A stretch of 64,000 nt of DNA from Bifidobacterium breve (GTDB taxonomy: Bacteria; Actinomycetota; Acidimicrobiia; Acidimicrobiales; Ilumatobacteraceae): assembly GCA_945886445.1 (NCBI GenBank), contig CAMCZG010000003.1, forward strand, positions 1 to 64,000, given 5' to 3'. A program made the position numbers and the translations under genes. This document shows positions 33,304 through 42,310 of the stretch, piece after piece. The notes under the pieces were generated by a model, which worked only from the letters and a program-made list of their open reading frames with translations, had not been told where the DNA came from and made no database searches. How positions within the stretch are numbered: the first letter of the stretch is position 1; the number at the start of each line of letters is the position of its first letter.

Positions 33304-34112
33304 AGCAGCGAAACTCGAAGAGCGCGGTGCTGCTGAAATGCGCGGTCGGCGCTAATGCCAATAACGGCGAGAGGTCCGATGAAGAGTATGAGTTTCTCGG
33401 TGAGGTTCACATCGGCGGTTTGAAACGACATCACTAATACAGCAATGACCCACACCGCCATAGCGGAGACATTAACTTTGCGAAGGCGCTTCACCTTGAT
33501 GGTATGTGCGAACTCGATATTGCTCAATGTGAGAACTGAGAGCAAGAGGGTGACGGAAACATTGACACTTGACCCAGCATCAAGAAGCCAAAGAGTCGGA
33601 ATGACCATGTTCCATGCGGCTGGGAAACCACGAAAGTAATGATCGCTTGATTCAATTTCAGTTTGACTAAACCACAGAGCTGACGAACCGATAACTGAAG
33701 CAATGGCAATTTTGCCGAGGTTGCCATGGCTGACAATGTCGAATTGCCACATGAATGCCGCGGGCACGATGACGCAGGTGACATAGTCAATGACCAAATC
33801 GAGAATGTAGCCATCGAAGCGGGGTACCTCAGAGTTGGAAAGCCATTTGCGTGCAATGGGGCCATCGATGCCGTCAATGATGAGCGCAACGATGAGCCAG
33901 ACAACAGCACTTGTTGGTGCATTGTCGAGAACTGCCACGAGGGCGGCCATGCCAGCCAATATTCCGGTCACGGTTAAAGCATGAATGGAAAGGTCGCCAC
34001 GGGTTTCTGTCACCAGGCCAGAGACTTTTTTACGCACGAGACGACTGTACTGTGTCTTGCGAGATGGCTGGTATCGCACGACAAACAATTCTTGCTCGGA
34101 CGTGGGTGGCAT
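33300..34112 (-). CDS. pcs: CDP-alcohol phosphatidyltransferase, probably phosphatidylcholine synthase
   Basis: The 270-aa protein has about seven hydrophobic helices. The catalytic motif DGIDGPIAR, then DGYILDLVIDY (near residues 86-120) has the long spacer and the PRFDGxxLDxxxDY form typical of phosphatidylcholine synthase, followed by a matching VTCVIVPAAFMW. That enzyme condenses CDP-diacylglycerol with choline. A polar N-terminal extension of about 40 residues precedes the first helix. It is the last gene of a four-gene minus-strand run, 19 nt behind the enoyl-CoA hydratase gene. Subfamily by eye only. Confidence 0.78.
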   Translation of the reverse strand: MPPTSEQELFVVRYQPSRKTQYSRLVRKKVSGLVTETRGDLSIHALTVTGILAGMAALVAVLDNAPTSAVVWLIVALIIDGIDGPIARKWLSNSEVPRFDGYILDLVIDYVTCVIVPAAFMWQFDIVSHGNLGKIAIASVIGSSALWFSQTEIESSDHYFRGFPAAWNMVIPTLWLLDAGSSVNVSVTLLLSVLTLSNIEFAHTIKVKRLRKVNVSAMAVWVIAVLVMSFQTADVNLTEKLILFIGPLAVIGISADRAFQQHRALRVSLL

Positions 34113-34131
34113 TGGTCATGTTGTGGGCTTG

Positions 34132-34950
34132 TTAGGCGGGTTTGTATTGAGGCAAACGTTTCTCGGCAAATGCTTTCCATGTTTCAGTGGCATCTTCAGA
34201 GAATGTGGCCATTATCTGTTGGCGATTTTCAAGATCAATAGCGGCCTGCATGCCAGGAATTTCGAGTGCACTCCACATGCCTTCCTTGGTCAATGCGACG
34301 CCGATGGGGCTATTCAGCATGATTTCTCGAGCTTTTGAAAACGCACGTTCTAGTAATTGTTCTGGTTGAACTGTGTCCAAAACTAGCCCCATGCGCTCTG
34401 CTTCTTCTGCGAGGAAGATGCGACCCGTCAGCATGAGTTCTTGAGCGCGAGCGGCACCAATGAGCCGCGGCAACAGCCAGCTAGTGCCAATGTCGCAAGC
34501 AGAAAGACCAATGCGAATGAATGCTGCATTGAATTTAGCTGCGGTCGATGCAAGACGAATATCTGAGCCGAGTACGAGAGCAAAGCCACCGCCTGCAGCC
34601 GCCCCATTAACGGCGGCAATTATTGGTTGCGGAATGGATCGCATGTGAGGAATGAGCGACGCAATGTGTTTCTGTGTCGCGAACCCCGATTCCACTTTTC
34701 CTGTGTGTGGCATTCCGGGTGCAACGCCGTATCCGGTGAGATCGAGGCCAGCACAGAACCCCTTGCCAGCGCCGGTCAGAACCACAACGCGAGTGTGTGG
34801 GTCTACAGAGACCTCATCGAGAGCATGGTGCAGTGCACTGACTAACTCAGTCGTCATCGCATTGAGTTTCTCGGGGCGATTCAGAGTGATGAGAGTAATG
34901 CCTTCTTCGGGGTGTGAAATTTCTACAACGGCCATGACACATCTTGTCAT
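34132..34950 (-). CDS. Enoyl-CoA hydratase/isomerase (crotonase) family protein
   Basis: A 272-aa crotonase: substrate-binding LNRPEKLNAM near residue 23, oxyanion-hole GAGKGFCAGLDL near 60 and GAAAGGGFAL near 116; the catalytic Glu positions are partly changed (RIGLSACDIGTSW near 145), so the exact reaction is unclear. ATG 34950 overlaps the AlkB stop (ATGA), which supports that start over an internal ATG 34935. Confidence 0.9.
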   Translation of the reverse strand: MTRCVMAVVEISHPEEGITLITLNRPEKLNAMTTELVSALHHALDEVSVDPHTRVVVLTGAGKGFCAGLDLTGYGVAPGMPHTGKVESGFATQKHIASLIPHMRSIPQPIIAAVNGAAAGGGFALVLGSDIRLASTAAKFNAAFIRIGLSACDIGTSWLLPRLIGAARAQELMLTGRIFLAEEAERMGLVLDTVQPEQLLERAFSKAREIMLNSPIGVALTKEGMWSALEIPGMQAAIDLENRQQIMATFSEDATETWKAFAEKRLPQYKPA

Positions 34951-35555
34951 GTTGACGAGGTGACAAAACGAAATGTGAGATTGATGCGCGGAGACGTGAC
35001 CTTCTTGCTCCGTGCGATGCTGTGCTGCCAGCAGTGTTGTGACTGCCCGCTCATGAGAAGCAAAGAGCCGTGGGGCAGGACGACTGCAGCTTTTTCTTTG
35101 CTGATGCGATGACGAAAGTCGAACCGACGCTCTGCCCCGAAGGAGACTGAAGCGATAACAGGCTCGGGGCCATTGCAGGGCTCGTCATCGGAATGCCATC
35201 CCATTGCATCGTTTCCATCTCGGTAGAGGTTCGCAAGCACGGAATTGAACGGGTGCCCTGTTTCGCGAGTGATGGCCTCGCGGATACTTGTCAGACTAGG
35301 GGTCCAGCTATGGGCAACTCTCTCTACACCGGAATAGACATAGTGAATGTCGTTGTCTGCAATCCATGCGGAGCGACGAGGCTCAGGTACCTTTTTGCCG
35401 AAAAGAATAAGATGGTGTTCTTCCCATGGCACTTCACTGATGAGCCCATTGAAGTGCTCCTGTGCGGTTGATGTATCAAAAAATTGGGGGAACAACTGTG
35501 CTCTGCCATCAAATGGCAGGATGTCTGAAGAATCGGCTGGGAATAACGATGTCAC
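34947..35555 (-). CDS. AlkB-like 2OG-Fe(II) oxygenase, alkylation repair
   Basis: At 202 aa it carries the AlkB features: NSVLANLYRDGNDAMGWHSDDE with the iron ligands H and D, ASVSFGAERRFDFRH near residue 140, a distal His in SGQSQHCWQHSI, and the nucleotide/2OG Arg pair near the end (RINLTFR). Family members remove methyl groups from DNA or RNA bases. It sits between an MFS exporter gene and a crotonase gene, overlapping both by 4 nt. Confidence 0.9.
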   Translation of the reverse strand: MTSLFPADSSDILPFDGRAQLFPQFFDTSTAQEHFNGLISEVPWEEHHLILFGKKVPEPRRSAWIADNDIHYVYSGVERVAHSWTPSLTSIREAITRETGHPFNSVLANLYRDGNDAMGWHSDDEPCNGPEPVIASVSFGAERRFDFRHRISKEKAAVVLPHGSLLLMSGQSQHCWQHSIARSKKVTSPRINLTFRFVTSST

Positions 35556-37000
35556 GCTGCAGATGAAACTTTCAACTTCTTCGGGCGAGGGCGCATTGTT
35601 GGTGCTGCATCTTCATCGTGAATATTGAAATACGCATAGACCGCCCCAAGTGCTGTCACCGCAACCGAACCAAGGAAAGCTGAGTGGTATCCAGACATGG
35701 CTGCTTCTGGTGCGCTGGTTGAGGCAGCAGCATGGTTGACGCGTGAAATGAAAATAGTGGCAAAAATTGCAACTCCAAGCGCTGCTGAAGTTTGACGCTG
35801 TGCGGAAAAAATAGAAGATGCTCGGCCGGTATCGCGGGCTTCAATATTTGAATAGGTGGAAGCCTGTAAACCAACGAATGAAAATGATGCTCCGCAGCCA
35901 CGTATAAACATCAGTACTCGAATTGTCCACATACTTGTGCCAAGGCCAAGAAATGCAAAAGGCAGTGAAGCAAGCGTTGCAACAACAAGACCGAAGGTCA
36001 CAAGTCGACGTGGTCCTACTGTGTGGTACAAGCGTCCGACAATTTGGCTCATGAGAATGACACCACAGGCTTGGGGCAGCGTGGTGAGGCCCGACTCCAG
36101 CGCCGATGCGCCAAACGGACCTTGCAGCATCTGGGGCAAGAGAAATAGAAATGCTGCGAAACTTCCATATGCCATGGTGTTAGTGATGTTGGCATTGCGA
36201 AAGATGCGATCTTTGTAAAGCCGTAAGGCGAGCATCGGTTCTTTGACTGTTAGTTCTACTTTCACCAACAATGCAAAAAGTGCAAGCCCACCAAGACCGG
36301 TGACGAGCACAGGGGTAGAGAACCAGCCATGAGAAGGTCCTTGTGAAAGCGCATAGAGAATTCCAGCTAAACCAACACCTGACAGAACGAATCCTGGGGC
36401 ATCAAATTTTCCAGCCTGTGGTTCTTTGTGCTCTCTCAGAAAAAGTGCTCCAAAAATAAAGCCAATCACTCCGATGGGCAAATTGACATAAAAAATCCAT
36501 CGCCATGACAAGTTGTCGACTATTGCACCACCGATGATGGGCCCAAGCGCCGGTGCAACAACGGTGGGAACAATTAAAATGGTGGATGCGCGAGCGCGCT
36601 CGGCGGGAGGAAACGACCGGTAGAGCATCGCTGTTCCGACAGGAACGAGCATGCCGCCACCTACACCCTGAAGAAGCCGGAAGAAAATGAGTTGGCCAAG
36701 GCTGTTCGATTGTCCACAAAGTGCCGACGCAGCAGTGAAGAGAAATAATGCAAAGAGAAAAGTCTTCTTCGTGCCAATTTTGTCGCCAATCCAACCAGAA
36801 GCAGGAATCCACACTGCAAGTGCAAGGAGATAGCCAATGACGACCCATTCCATAGAGGCCGCCGAAGCACCGAATTCCTCTTCGAGCGTTGGTATGGCCA
36901 CATTCATAATAGTGGTGTCCATAATTTCGAGGAATAGACCTAATACAAATGTGACTGCCACTATCCATTTGTATTCGAATTTGTCTTGAAGTGCGCTCAT
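35552..37000 (-). CDS. MFS drug exporter, DHA2 (EmrB/QacA) family
   Basis: 482 aa with roughly 14 hydrophobic segments. The DHA2 signature ALFLEIMDTTIMNVAIPT, in the form ..DTTIMNVAIP near residue 28, and the motif A-like GWIGDKIGTKKTF near 75 support proton-driven export of hydrophobic compounds. A GGGGG ribosome site precedes ATG 37000. It is the first gene of the operon with AlkB, crotonase and phosphatidylcholine synthase genes; the substrate is unknown. Confidence 0.9.
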   Translation of the reverse strand: MSALQDKFEYKWIVAVTFVLGLFLEIMDTTIMNVAIPTLEEEFGASAASMEWVVIGYLLALAVWIPASGWIGDKIGTKKTFLFALFLFTAASALCGQSNSLGQLIFFRLLQGVGGGMLVPVGTAMLYRSFPPAERARASTILIVPTVVAPALGPIIGGAIVDNLSWRWIFYVNLPIGVIGFIFGALFLREHKEPQAGKFDAPGFVLSGVGLAGILYALSQGPSHGWFSTPVLVTGLGGLALFALLVKVELTVKEPMLALRLYKDRIFRNANITNTMAYGSFAAFLFLLPQMLQGPFGASALESGLTTLPQACGVILMSQIVGRLYHTVGPRRLVTFGLVVATLASLPFAFLGLGTSMWTIRVLMFIRGCGASFSFVGLQASTYSNIEARDTGRASSIFSAQRQTSAALGVAIFATIFISRVNHAAASTSAPEAAMSGYHSAFLGSVAVTALGAVYAYFNIHDEDAAPTMRPRPKKLKVSSAA

Positions 37001-37067
37001 AGGCCCCCTTGGTCCACCACGCAGACTAGTGACTCAGTTGGCTTACTATGGCGACGGGGGTTCTTTC

Positions 37068-38267
37068 ATGAGCAGTCAAATGGAAAATATTCACTACAAC
37101 CCATTCAGCGCTGAGGTTTTGGCAGATCCGGCTGCTGCGCACAAGGAATTGCGAGAGAAATGCCCTGTGCATGAGTTTCGTGAACATGAACCACATTTCA
37201 CCTCGTTGAGTCGTCATGAAGATGTGCTTGCTGCATTAAAGAATATTGATGTGTTCTCATCGCAGTGGGGTCAAGGCCCTGGTCGTAAACCCGCTATCGC
37301 GCTATTTAGCGACCCGCCGAATCACACGAAGTTTCGCAGGCTCGTGAACACATCTTTTACTCCTCGTGCGGCAATGGTGCTCGAACCAATGATTACTGCA
37401 CTAGTAGAAGAACTCGTGAATTCGATGAGTTCTCAGCCAGGCAACAAAGCAGATCTTCACGATCTGCTTGCAATGCCGCTTCCCGTCATTGTTATTGCTC
37501 GCATGCTTGGAGTTCCTGAAGACATGCGCGACACATTCAAAGAGTGGAGCGATGCACAGTTGCAGGGCATGAACATGGTCGACCCAGAGCGTGAAATTGC
37601 GGCGCGTCGTGCCATGAGTGAGTATCTCATTAACGAAGTGAATATGCGCCGAGACCTCATTGCTCAAGGCCGCGAACTGCCGAATGACCTCATTTCAGAG
37701 TTGACACATGCAGCCATGTCGCACGATGACCCACTGACCGATGCAGAGATGCTCTCAATGTTGGTGCAAATTTTGGTGGGGGGAAACGAAACTACTACCT
37801 CTCTCATTACCAACTTGGTGTGGCGTCTGTTGCAAGACCGCAGTAGGTGGAACGAGGTGGTGAATAACCCCGACCTCGTCGATGTTGCTATTGAAGAGAG
37901 CCTGCGTTACGACCCTCCGGTGTTGGGCTTGTATCGCACCACCACGTGCCCAGTAACAATGTCAGGTTCAGAAATTCCAAGCGACGAAAAGGTGATGGTG
38001 CTTTACGCGTCGGCAAACCGTGACCCCGCTGCATGGGAAGACCCCGATACCTTTCGCCTTGACCGCGACCTGAATCAACTGCGCAGGCATTTGTCTTTCG
38101 GATTTGGTTTGCACGTGTGCCCAGGGGCGGCGCTATCGCGCACGGAAACGCGTATTGCTTTGCGAAAACTCATTGAGTTATTTCCAACGCTTGAACTAGA
38201 CGGAGAACCCGAACGAATTGAAACATTTTTGCTGTGGGGAAAACGCACGTTGCCAGTGAAGTGGTAA
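37068..38267 (+). CDS. Cytochrome P450
   Basis: Start ATG 37068 follows GGGGG by 7 nt, giving 399 aa. The I-helix LVGGNETTTSLI is near residue 237, ExxR in EESLRYDPP near 279, and the heme loop FGFGLHVCPGAALSRTE has the axial Cys near 348. It resembles bacterial CYP families acting on terpenes or steroids. It stands alone between the MFS operon and an SDR gene, without redox partners. Confidence 0.93.
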   Translation: MSSQMENIHYNPFSAEVLADPAAAHKELREKCPVHEFREHEPHFTSLSRHEDVLAALKNIDVFSSQWGQGPGRKPAIALFSDPPNHTKFRRLVNTSFTPRAAMVLEPMITALVEELVNSMSSQPGNKADLHDLLAMPLPVIVIARMLGVPEDMRDTFKEWSDAQLQGMNMVDPEREIAARRAMSEYLINEVNMRRDLIAQGRELPNDLISELTHAAMSHDDPLTDAEMLSMLVQILVGGNETTTSLITNLVWRLLQDRSRWNEVVNNPDLVDVAIEESLRYDPPVLGLYRTTTCPVTMSGSEIPSDEKVMVLYASANRDPAAWEDPDTFRLDRDLNQLRRHLSFGFGLHVCPGAALSRTETRIALRKLIELFPTLELDGEPERIETFLLWGKRTLPVKW

Positions 38268-38284
38268 CAACTATCTTGCGTGTA

Positions 38285-39133
38285 CTACCACTGCATGTCG
38301 GGTGAATAAACAGCATTTTGGTTGCCCATTGCATTTCCTGCGTCGGCAATGAGTAACTGGCCAGTGAGCGACCTTGCGGCAGGGGAGCATAAAAACAAAA
38401 TGTGCGCAGCTGTTTCTTCGGGGCTTTGCAAACGTTGAATAGGTGTATCGCGAATGATGGCCTTGGTGTACTCCACGACATCTGGAGAAATATTGGCAAC
38501 TTCTTTTTCGCGGAACCCTTGAGTATCTACTGGTCCGGGAGCAAGAGCATTAACTGTGACTCCGCGATGAGCGAGGTACAACGCTGTTGTTTTGGTCATG
38601 TTCACTACACCTGCTCGAGCTGCACCAGAGTGCAAAAAGAGCGGAGCACCACGGTCGCCCACTTGGTTGTGAACCACGTTCACTATGGAGCCGTCGCCAC
38701 CAGCAATAAGGTCGGGCACAAACCGGCTGAGCATGTTCCATGTGCCGTGCAGGTTGAGGTCGACCACGGCACGGAATCCGCGGTCGGAAATTTCTGACGG
38801 GCGCGCAGGAAACTGCCCACCTGCGTTGTTGATGAGAAAATCGAGTTTGGCAAATGACGTCATCACCGTGTTGCGAAGTGATTCAACGCTTTCGGTATTG
38901 CGAATATCGCATACCTGAGAAATGCACCGAACGCCGAGTGCTTCAATATCGGCATGCGTCGTTGCCAAGTTGTCGGCGTCGCGTGCGGCTAGGGCAACGT
39001 CGGCGCCCAATTGGGCAAAGCCAAGAGCAGTAGCGCGACCGATGCCACGGCCTCCTCCGGTCACGAGAACCGTACGGCCAGTAAACAGGCCTGGTGCAAA
39101 AGTTTCTGCTGCAGAGCGGGGGGTGCTTGTCAT
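38285..39133 (-). CDS. SDR-family protein with altered catalytic residues
   Basis: 282 aa. The cofactor motif VTGGGRGIGRAT is near residue 20 and NNAGGQFP near 102. Where YxxxK is expected, the sequence reads LHSGAARAGVVNMTK: the Tyr position is His and the Lys position is Arg. This form resembles dienoyl-CoA-reductase-like SDRs with an AxRAGV segment, so it may act on acyl-CoA or rely on other residues. It has a leaderless promoter and is divergent from the quinone-reductase-like gene. Confidence 0.85.
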   Translation of the reverse strand: MTSTPRSAAETFAPGLFTGRTVLVTGGGRGIGRATALGFAQLGADVALAARDADNLATTHADIEALGVRCISQVCDIRNTESVESLRNTVMTSFAKLDFLINNAGGQFPARPSEISDRGFRAVVDLNLHGTWNMLSRFVPDLIAGGDGSIVNVVHNQVGDRGAPLFLHSGAARAGVVNMTKTTALYLAHRGVTVNALAPGPVDTQGFREKEVANISPDVVEYTKAIIRDTPIQRLQSPEETAAHILFLCSPAARSLTGQLLIADAGNAMGNQNAVYSPDMQW

Positions 39134-39146
39134 TCCAACGAGAGTA
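39134..39146 (-). promoter_or_regulatory. Leaderless -10 box for the SDR-like gene
   Basis: TACTCT (39146-39141), 7 nt, ATG 39133. Confidence 0.55.
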
Positions 39147-39152
39147 GCGAAC

Positions 39153-39165
39153 TACCATCGGGTCT
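39153..39165 (+). promoter_or_regulatory. Leaderless -10 box for the quinone-reductase-like gene
   Basis: TACCAT (39153-39158), 7 nt, ATG 39166. Only 6 nt separate it from the opposing -10 box. Confidence 0.55.
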
Positions 39166-40164
39166 ATGCGAGCGGTGATATGTAAAGAACTAGGACCACT
39201 GGAAAATTTGTCACTAGAAGAGGTTCCAACACCTCCTCTTTTGAATGGAAATGTTCGTTTGAGAGTGTTGGCTAGCGGCGTGAACTATGTCGATGGGCTT
39301 CTGATACAGGGGAAGTATCAAATAAAGCCGCCCACCCCATTTATTCCGGGCATGGAAGTGGTGGGAGAAGTGATTGAGTGCTCAGACGATGTGTCTGCGG
39401 AGTTTTTGGGTAAGCGCGTTTTGGCCAACGTTGGCTTTGGGGGTTTTGCAACTGAGGCAGTAGTTCGCGCAGATCGAGTCATCAATATTCCCGACACGTT
39501 GTCTACAGGTCAGGCTGCAAGTTTTTTGCAGAGTTATCTCACTGGTTGGTTTGCTCTCACACGACGAGCACATATCAGTGTCGAGTCGAGTGTGAAAAAG
39601 GAACAATGGATGCTGGTGTTGGGTGCGGGAAGCGGGGTTGGTCTTGCCGCTGTCGACATTGGTACTGCTCTTGGTTTACGAGTCATTGCTGCAGCCTCGT
39701 CACAGGAAAAACGCGACCTTGCTCTTGCGCGGGGTGCAAGTGCAGTGGTCGACTCGTCGAGTGAAGACGTGAAAGAACAGGCGAAGGAAATTTCGGGTGG
39801 CGGAGTCGATGTGCTGTACGACCCTGTGGGTGGATCTCTTGGGGAAACCTGCTTGCGGGCGCTTGGCGAAGACGGCCAGTATCTGGTCATCGGGTTTGTT
39901 GGTGGAATCCCTCAATTGCCGGCCAATCAGGTGCTCCTGCGCAATCGCAGAGTGGTTGGGGTCGATTGGGGGGCATGGGCTGGTCGTCACCCGCAAGAAA
40001 ACGCCCAGTTGCTCGACGAGGTATTGGCCAAAATCGCCACGAATGATTTATGTCCAGTGGAACCCCATGTGTATTCACTCAGCGAAGCGGCCACGGCCTT
40101 AAAAGATTTAGAAGAAAGGCGAGTGGCAGGCAAGGTGGTACTCGTTGCCGACGAAGCGAAATAG
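39166..40164 (+). CDS. NADPH:quinone oxidoreductase-type medium-chain reductase
   Basis: A 332-aa zinc-free MDR. The N-terminus MRAVICKELGPLENLSLEEV is typical of the QOR/zeta-crystallin group; YVDGLLIQGKYQIKPPTPF near residue 45, cofactor motif VLGAGSGVGLAA near 150 and VDVLYDPVGG near 213 follow. It probably reduces quinones or enones with NADPH. The F420-type gene starts 13 nt downstream but has its own leaderless promoter. Confidence 0.9.
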   Translation: MRAVICKELGPLENLSLEEVPTPPLLNGNVRLRVLASGVNYVDGLLIQGKYQIKPPTPFIPGMEVVGEVIECSDDVSAEFLGKRVLANVGFGGFATEAVVRADRVINIPDTLSTGQAASFLQSYLTGWFALTRRAHISVESSVKKEQWMLVLGAGSGVGLAAVDIGTALGLRVIAAASSQEKRDLALARGASAVVDSSSEDVKEQAKEISGGGVDVLYDPVGGSLGETCLRALGEDGQYLVIGFVGGIPQLPANQVLLRNRRVVGVDWGAWAGRHPQENAQLLDEVLAKIATNDLCPVEPHVYSLSEAATALKDLEERRVAGKVVLVADEAK

Positions 40165-40165
40165 G

Positions 40166-40177
40166 TAGTCTGAGCAA
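40166..40177 (+). promoter_or_regulatory. Leaderless -10 box for the LLM oxidoreductase gene at 40178
   Basis: TAGTCT (40166-40171), 6 nt, ATG 40178. It begins 2 nt after the upstream stop codon. Confidence 0.5.
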
Positions 40178-41110
40178 ATGGCTTCTCTTAAACCTTTCAA
40201 ATTCGGCGCAAAAGCAAAGACCGCAGGCAGCGGTAAAGAATGGGCAGAAATTGCCAAGCAAGCAGAAGATCTAGGTTATGTCTCGTTGCAAATGGACGAT
40301 CACTACACCAAGCAATTCGCGCCCGTACCTGCCCTCATGGCAGCCGCAGCGGCTACAAAAACTTTGCAGGTGGGAACACTGGTTGCAGGAAATGACTTCC
40401 GTAACCCAGTCGTGTTCGCCAAAGAAGCGGCAACAATCGACCTGTTGTCTGACGGTCGTTTCATGATGGGTTTGGGTGCTGGCTGGATGAAAGAGGACTA
40501 CACCATCACCGGTATCACTCAAGACGATGCAATGACACGTATTGAGCGTTTGGAAGAAGCAATCACAGTGATGCGCGGTTTGTGGGGCGCAGGTCCTTTC
40601 TCGCACGAAGGACGCTTCTACAGTGTCTCTGAAATTGATGCGATGCCAAAGCCCATCTCGAATATCCCCATCACTGTTGGCGGCGGAGGTCCAAAATTGC
40701 TTGCCATGGCCGCACGCAAGGCTGACGTCATTGGCATTAACCCGAAAATTGTTGGCCGTTCCATTAACCCTCGTTCAATGGCTACAGCGGCAGCAGACGT
40801 CGTGGACGAAAAGATTGGTTATGTAAAAGCTGCAGCGGGCGACCGTTTCGACCAGTTGGAATTGCAGTTGCAAGTTTTTGCAACAGTTGTTACCGACGAC
40901 CCAATGTCGGTTGCAGAGAAAATGGCACCGATGTTCGGCTTGCCACCAGAAGTTGTCTTGCAGGCCCCATACTTCCAAATTGGAAGCGTGCAGCAAATTA
41001 CCGACAACATCACGATGTTGCGCGAGCGCTGGGGCATCACCTACATCGCATTCCAGCAAGACGCAACGGCGGCGATGGCTCCTGTTGTTGCTGCGCTCGC
41101 TGGTAAATAG
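40178..41110 (+). CDS. LLM class F420-dependent oxidoreductase
   Basis: 310 aa with the luciferase-like TIM-barrel pattern: FKFGAKAKTAGSG start, SLQMDDHYTKQFAPVPAL near residue 32, VGTLVAGNDFRNPVVFAKEAAT near 68, FMMGLGAGWMKEDY near 96 and PITVGGGGPKLLAMAA near 164. This layout is typical of the TIGR03621-like F420-dependent group of actinobacteria. It would use reduced F420 (or FMN) on an unknown substrate. Two related genes occur at 58312 and 60234. Confidence 0.88.
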   Translation: MASLKPFKFGAKAKTAGSGKEWAEIAKQAEDLGYVSLQMDDHYTKQFAPVPALMAAAAATKTLQVGTLVAGNDFRNPVVFAKEAATIDLLSDGRFMMGLGAGWMKEDYTITGITQDDAMTRIERLEEAITVMRGLWGAGPFSHEGRFYSVSEIDAMPKPISNIPITVGGGGPKLLAMAARKADVIGINPKIVGRSINPRSMATAAADVVDEKIGYVKAAAGDRFDQLELQLQVFATVVTDDPMSVAEKMAPMFGLPPEVVLQAPYFQIGSVQQITDNITMLRERWGITYIAFQQDATAAMAPVVAALAGK

Positions 41111-41128
41111 AACCCAGACGCCAGAGTT

Positions 41129-42310
41129 GTGAACGTTGTGCCACCATCTGCTGTCGCATCGAGATTGCGGCCGTTTGGCACCACTATCTTCGCCGAGATG
41201 TCTGCGCTTGCAGTGGAACTTGGAGCAATCAACTTAGGTCAAGGCTTTCCCGATTCCGATGGGCCAAGGGAAGTTCTTGATATAGCAATTGACTCCATTA
41301 ATGCGGGGTTAAACCAGTACCCACCCGGAAATGGAATGCAGGTATTGCGCGGAGCAATTGCGCAACATCAGCTTCGGTTTTATGGGGTTTCCTACAATTG
41401 CGATACAGAAGTGTTGGTAACTGCAGGGGCAACTGAAGCAATAGCTGGAGCAATACTTGGGTTGCTCGAGCCAGGCGATGAAGTGGTTCTCTTCGAGCCC
41501 ATGTACGACAGCTACCAAGCATGTATTGCATTAGCCGGAGCGGTATCGGTTCCAGTTTTGCTTGAACCACCTTCGTATAGGCCAAATATGGCGGCACTGG
41601 AATCTGTCATTACTGAACGCACAAAGATACTGCTCATCAACTCTCCGCATAACCCAACAGGAATGTTGCTCACGCGAGAAGAGCAAGAGCAAATTGTTCG
41701 CATTGCGCAGCAACACGATTTGGTAATTATTTCCGATGAGGTTTATGAACACCTGGTGTTCGACGGGCAACATCACACATCGATCGCTGAAATTCCAGAG
41801 GCACGAGAGCGTTCTATCGTTATCTCAAGTGGTGGCAAAACTTTTAGTACAACAGGTTGGAAGGTGGGTTGGGCAGTGGGTCCTGCACATCTCATTGCGG
41901 CAGTTCGTTCCGCAAAACAATTTCTCACTTATGTAAATGCAGCTCCATTTCAACCAGCTATTGCGCACGGTCTCTTAATGCCAGATGAATATTTCGAACG
42001 ATTGGCAAATAATTTGGAAGATCGTCGTAATCAATTGTGTGAGGTACTTTCGGAATCGGGATTCGAATACTTCTCTCCAGAGGCAACATATTTTGTTACT
42101 GCAGACATTCGTTCAATGCAGCTAAACGGAGATGGACGCGAGTTTTGCCGCCGACTAGCGCATGAAGCGGGAGTGGTAGCCATACCAAATGTCGCTTTCT
42201 ATACGCCGCAAAATGCGCACCATGGCAGGCACCTCGTTCGTTTCGCCTTTTGCAAGCAGGAAAGTGTTATCACCGAGGCAGCCAATCGTCTGCGAAACTG
42301 GTCTCTGTGA
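41129..42310 (+). CDS. PLP-dependent aminotransferase, class I/II (glutamine/methionine transaminase-like)
   Basis: 393 aa with a GTG start. The N-terminus has INLGQGFPDSDGP, as in kynurenine aminotransferase, glutamine transaminase K and YbdL. PLP contacts: NSPHNPTGMLL near residue 171, ISDEVYEHL near 204, and the Schiff-base Lys in SSGGKTFSTTGWKVGW near 234. The next gene is an omega-amidase-type nitrilase, which starts inside this stop (GTGA); this pairing fits transamination with glutamine. Confidence 0.9.
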   Translation: MNVVPPSAVASRLRPFGTTIFAEMSALAVELGAINLGQGFPDSDGPREVLDIAIDSINAGLNQYPPGNGMQVLRGAIAQHQLRFYGVSYNCDTEVLVTAGATEAIAGAILGLLEPGDEVVLFEPMYDSYQACIALAGAVSVPVLLEPPSYRPNMAALESVITERTKILLINSPHNPTGMLLTREEQEQIVRIAQQHDLVIISDEVYEHLVFDGQHHTSIAEIPEARERSIVISSGGKTFSTTGWKVGWAVGPAHLIAAVRSAKQFLTYVNAAPFQPAIAHGLLMPDEYFERLANNLEDRRNQLCEVLSESGFEYFSPEATYFVTADIRSMQLNGDGREFCRRLAHEAGVVAIPNVAFYTPQNAHHGRHLVRFAFCKQESVITEAANRLRNWSL

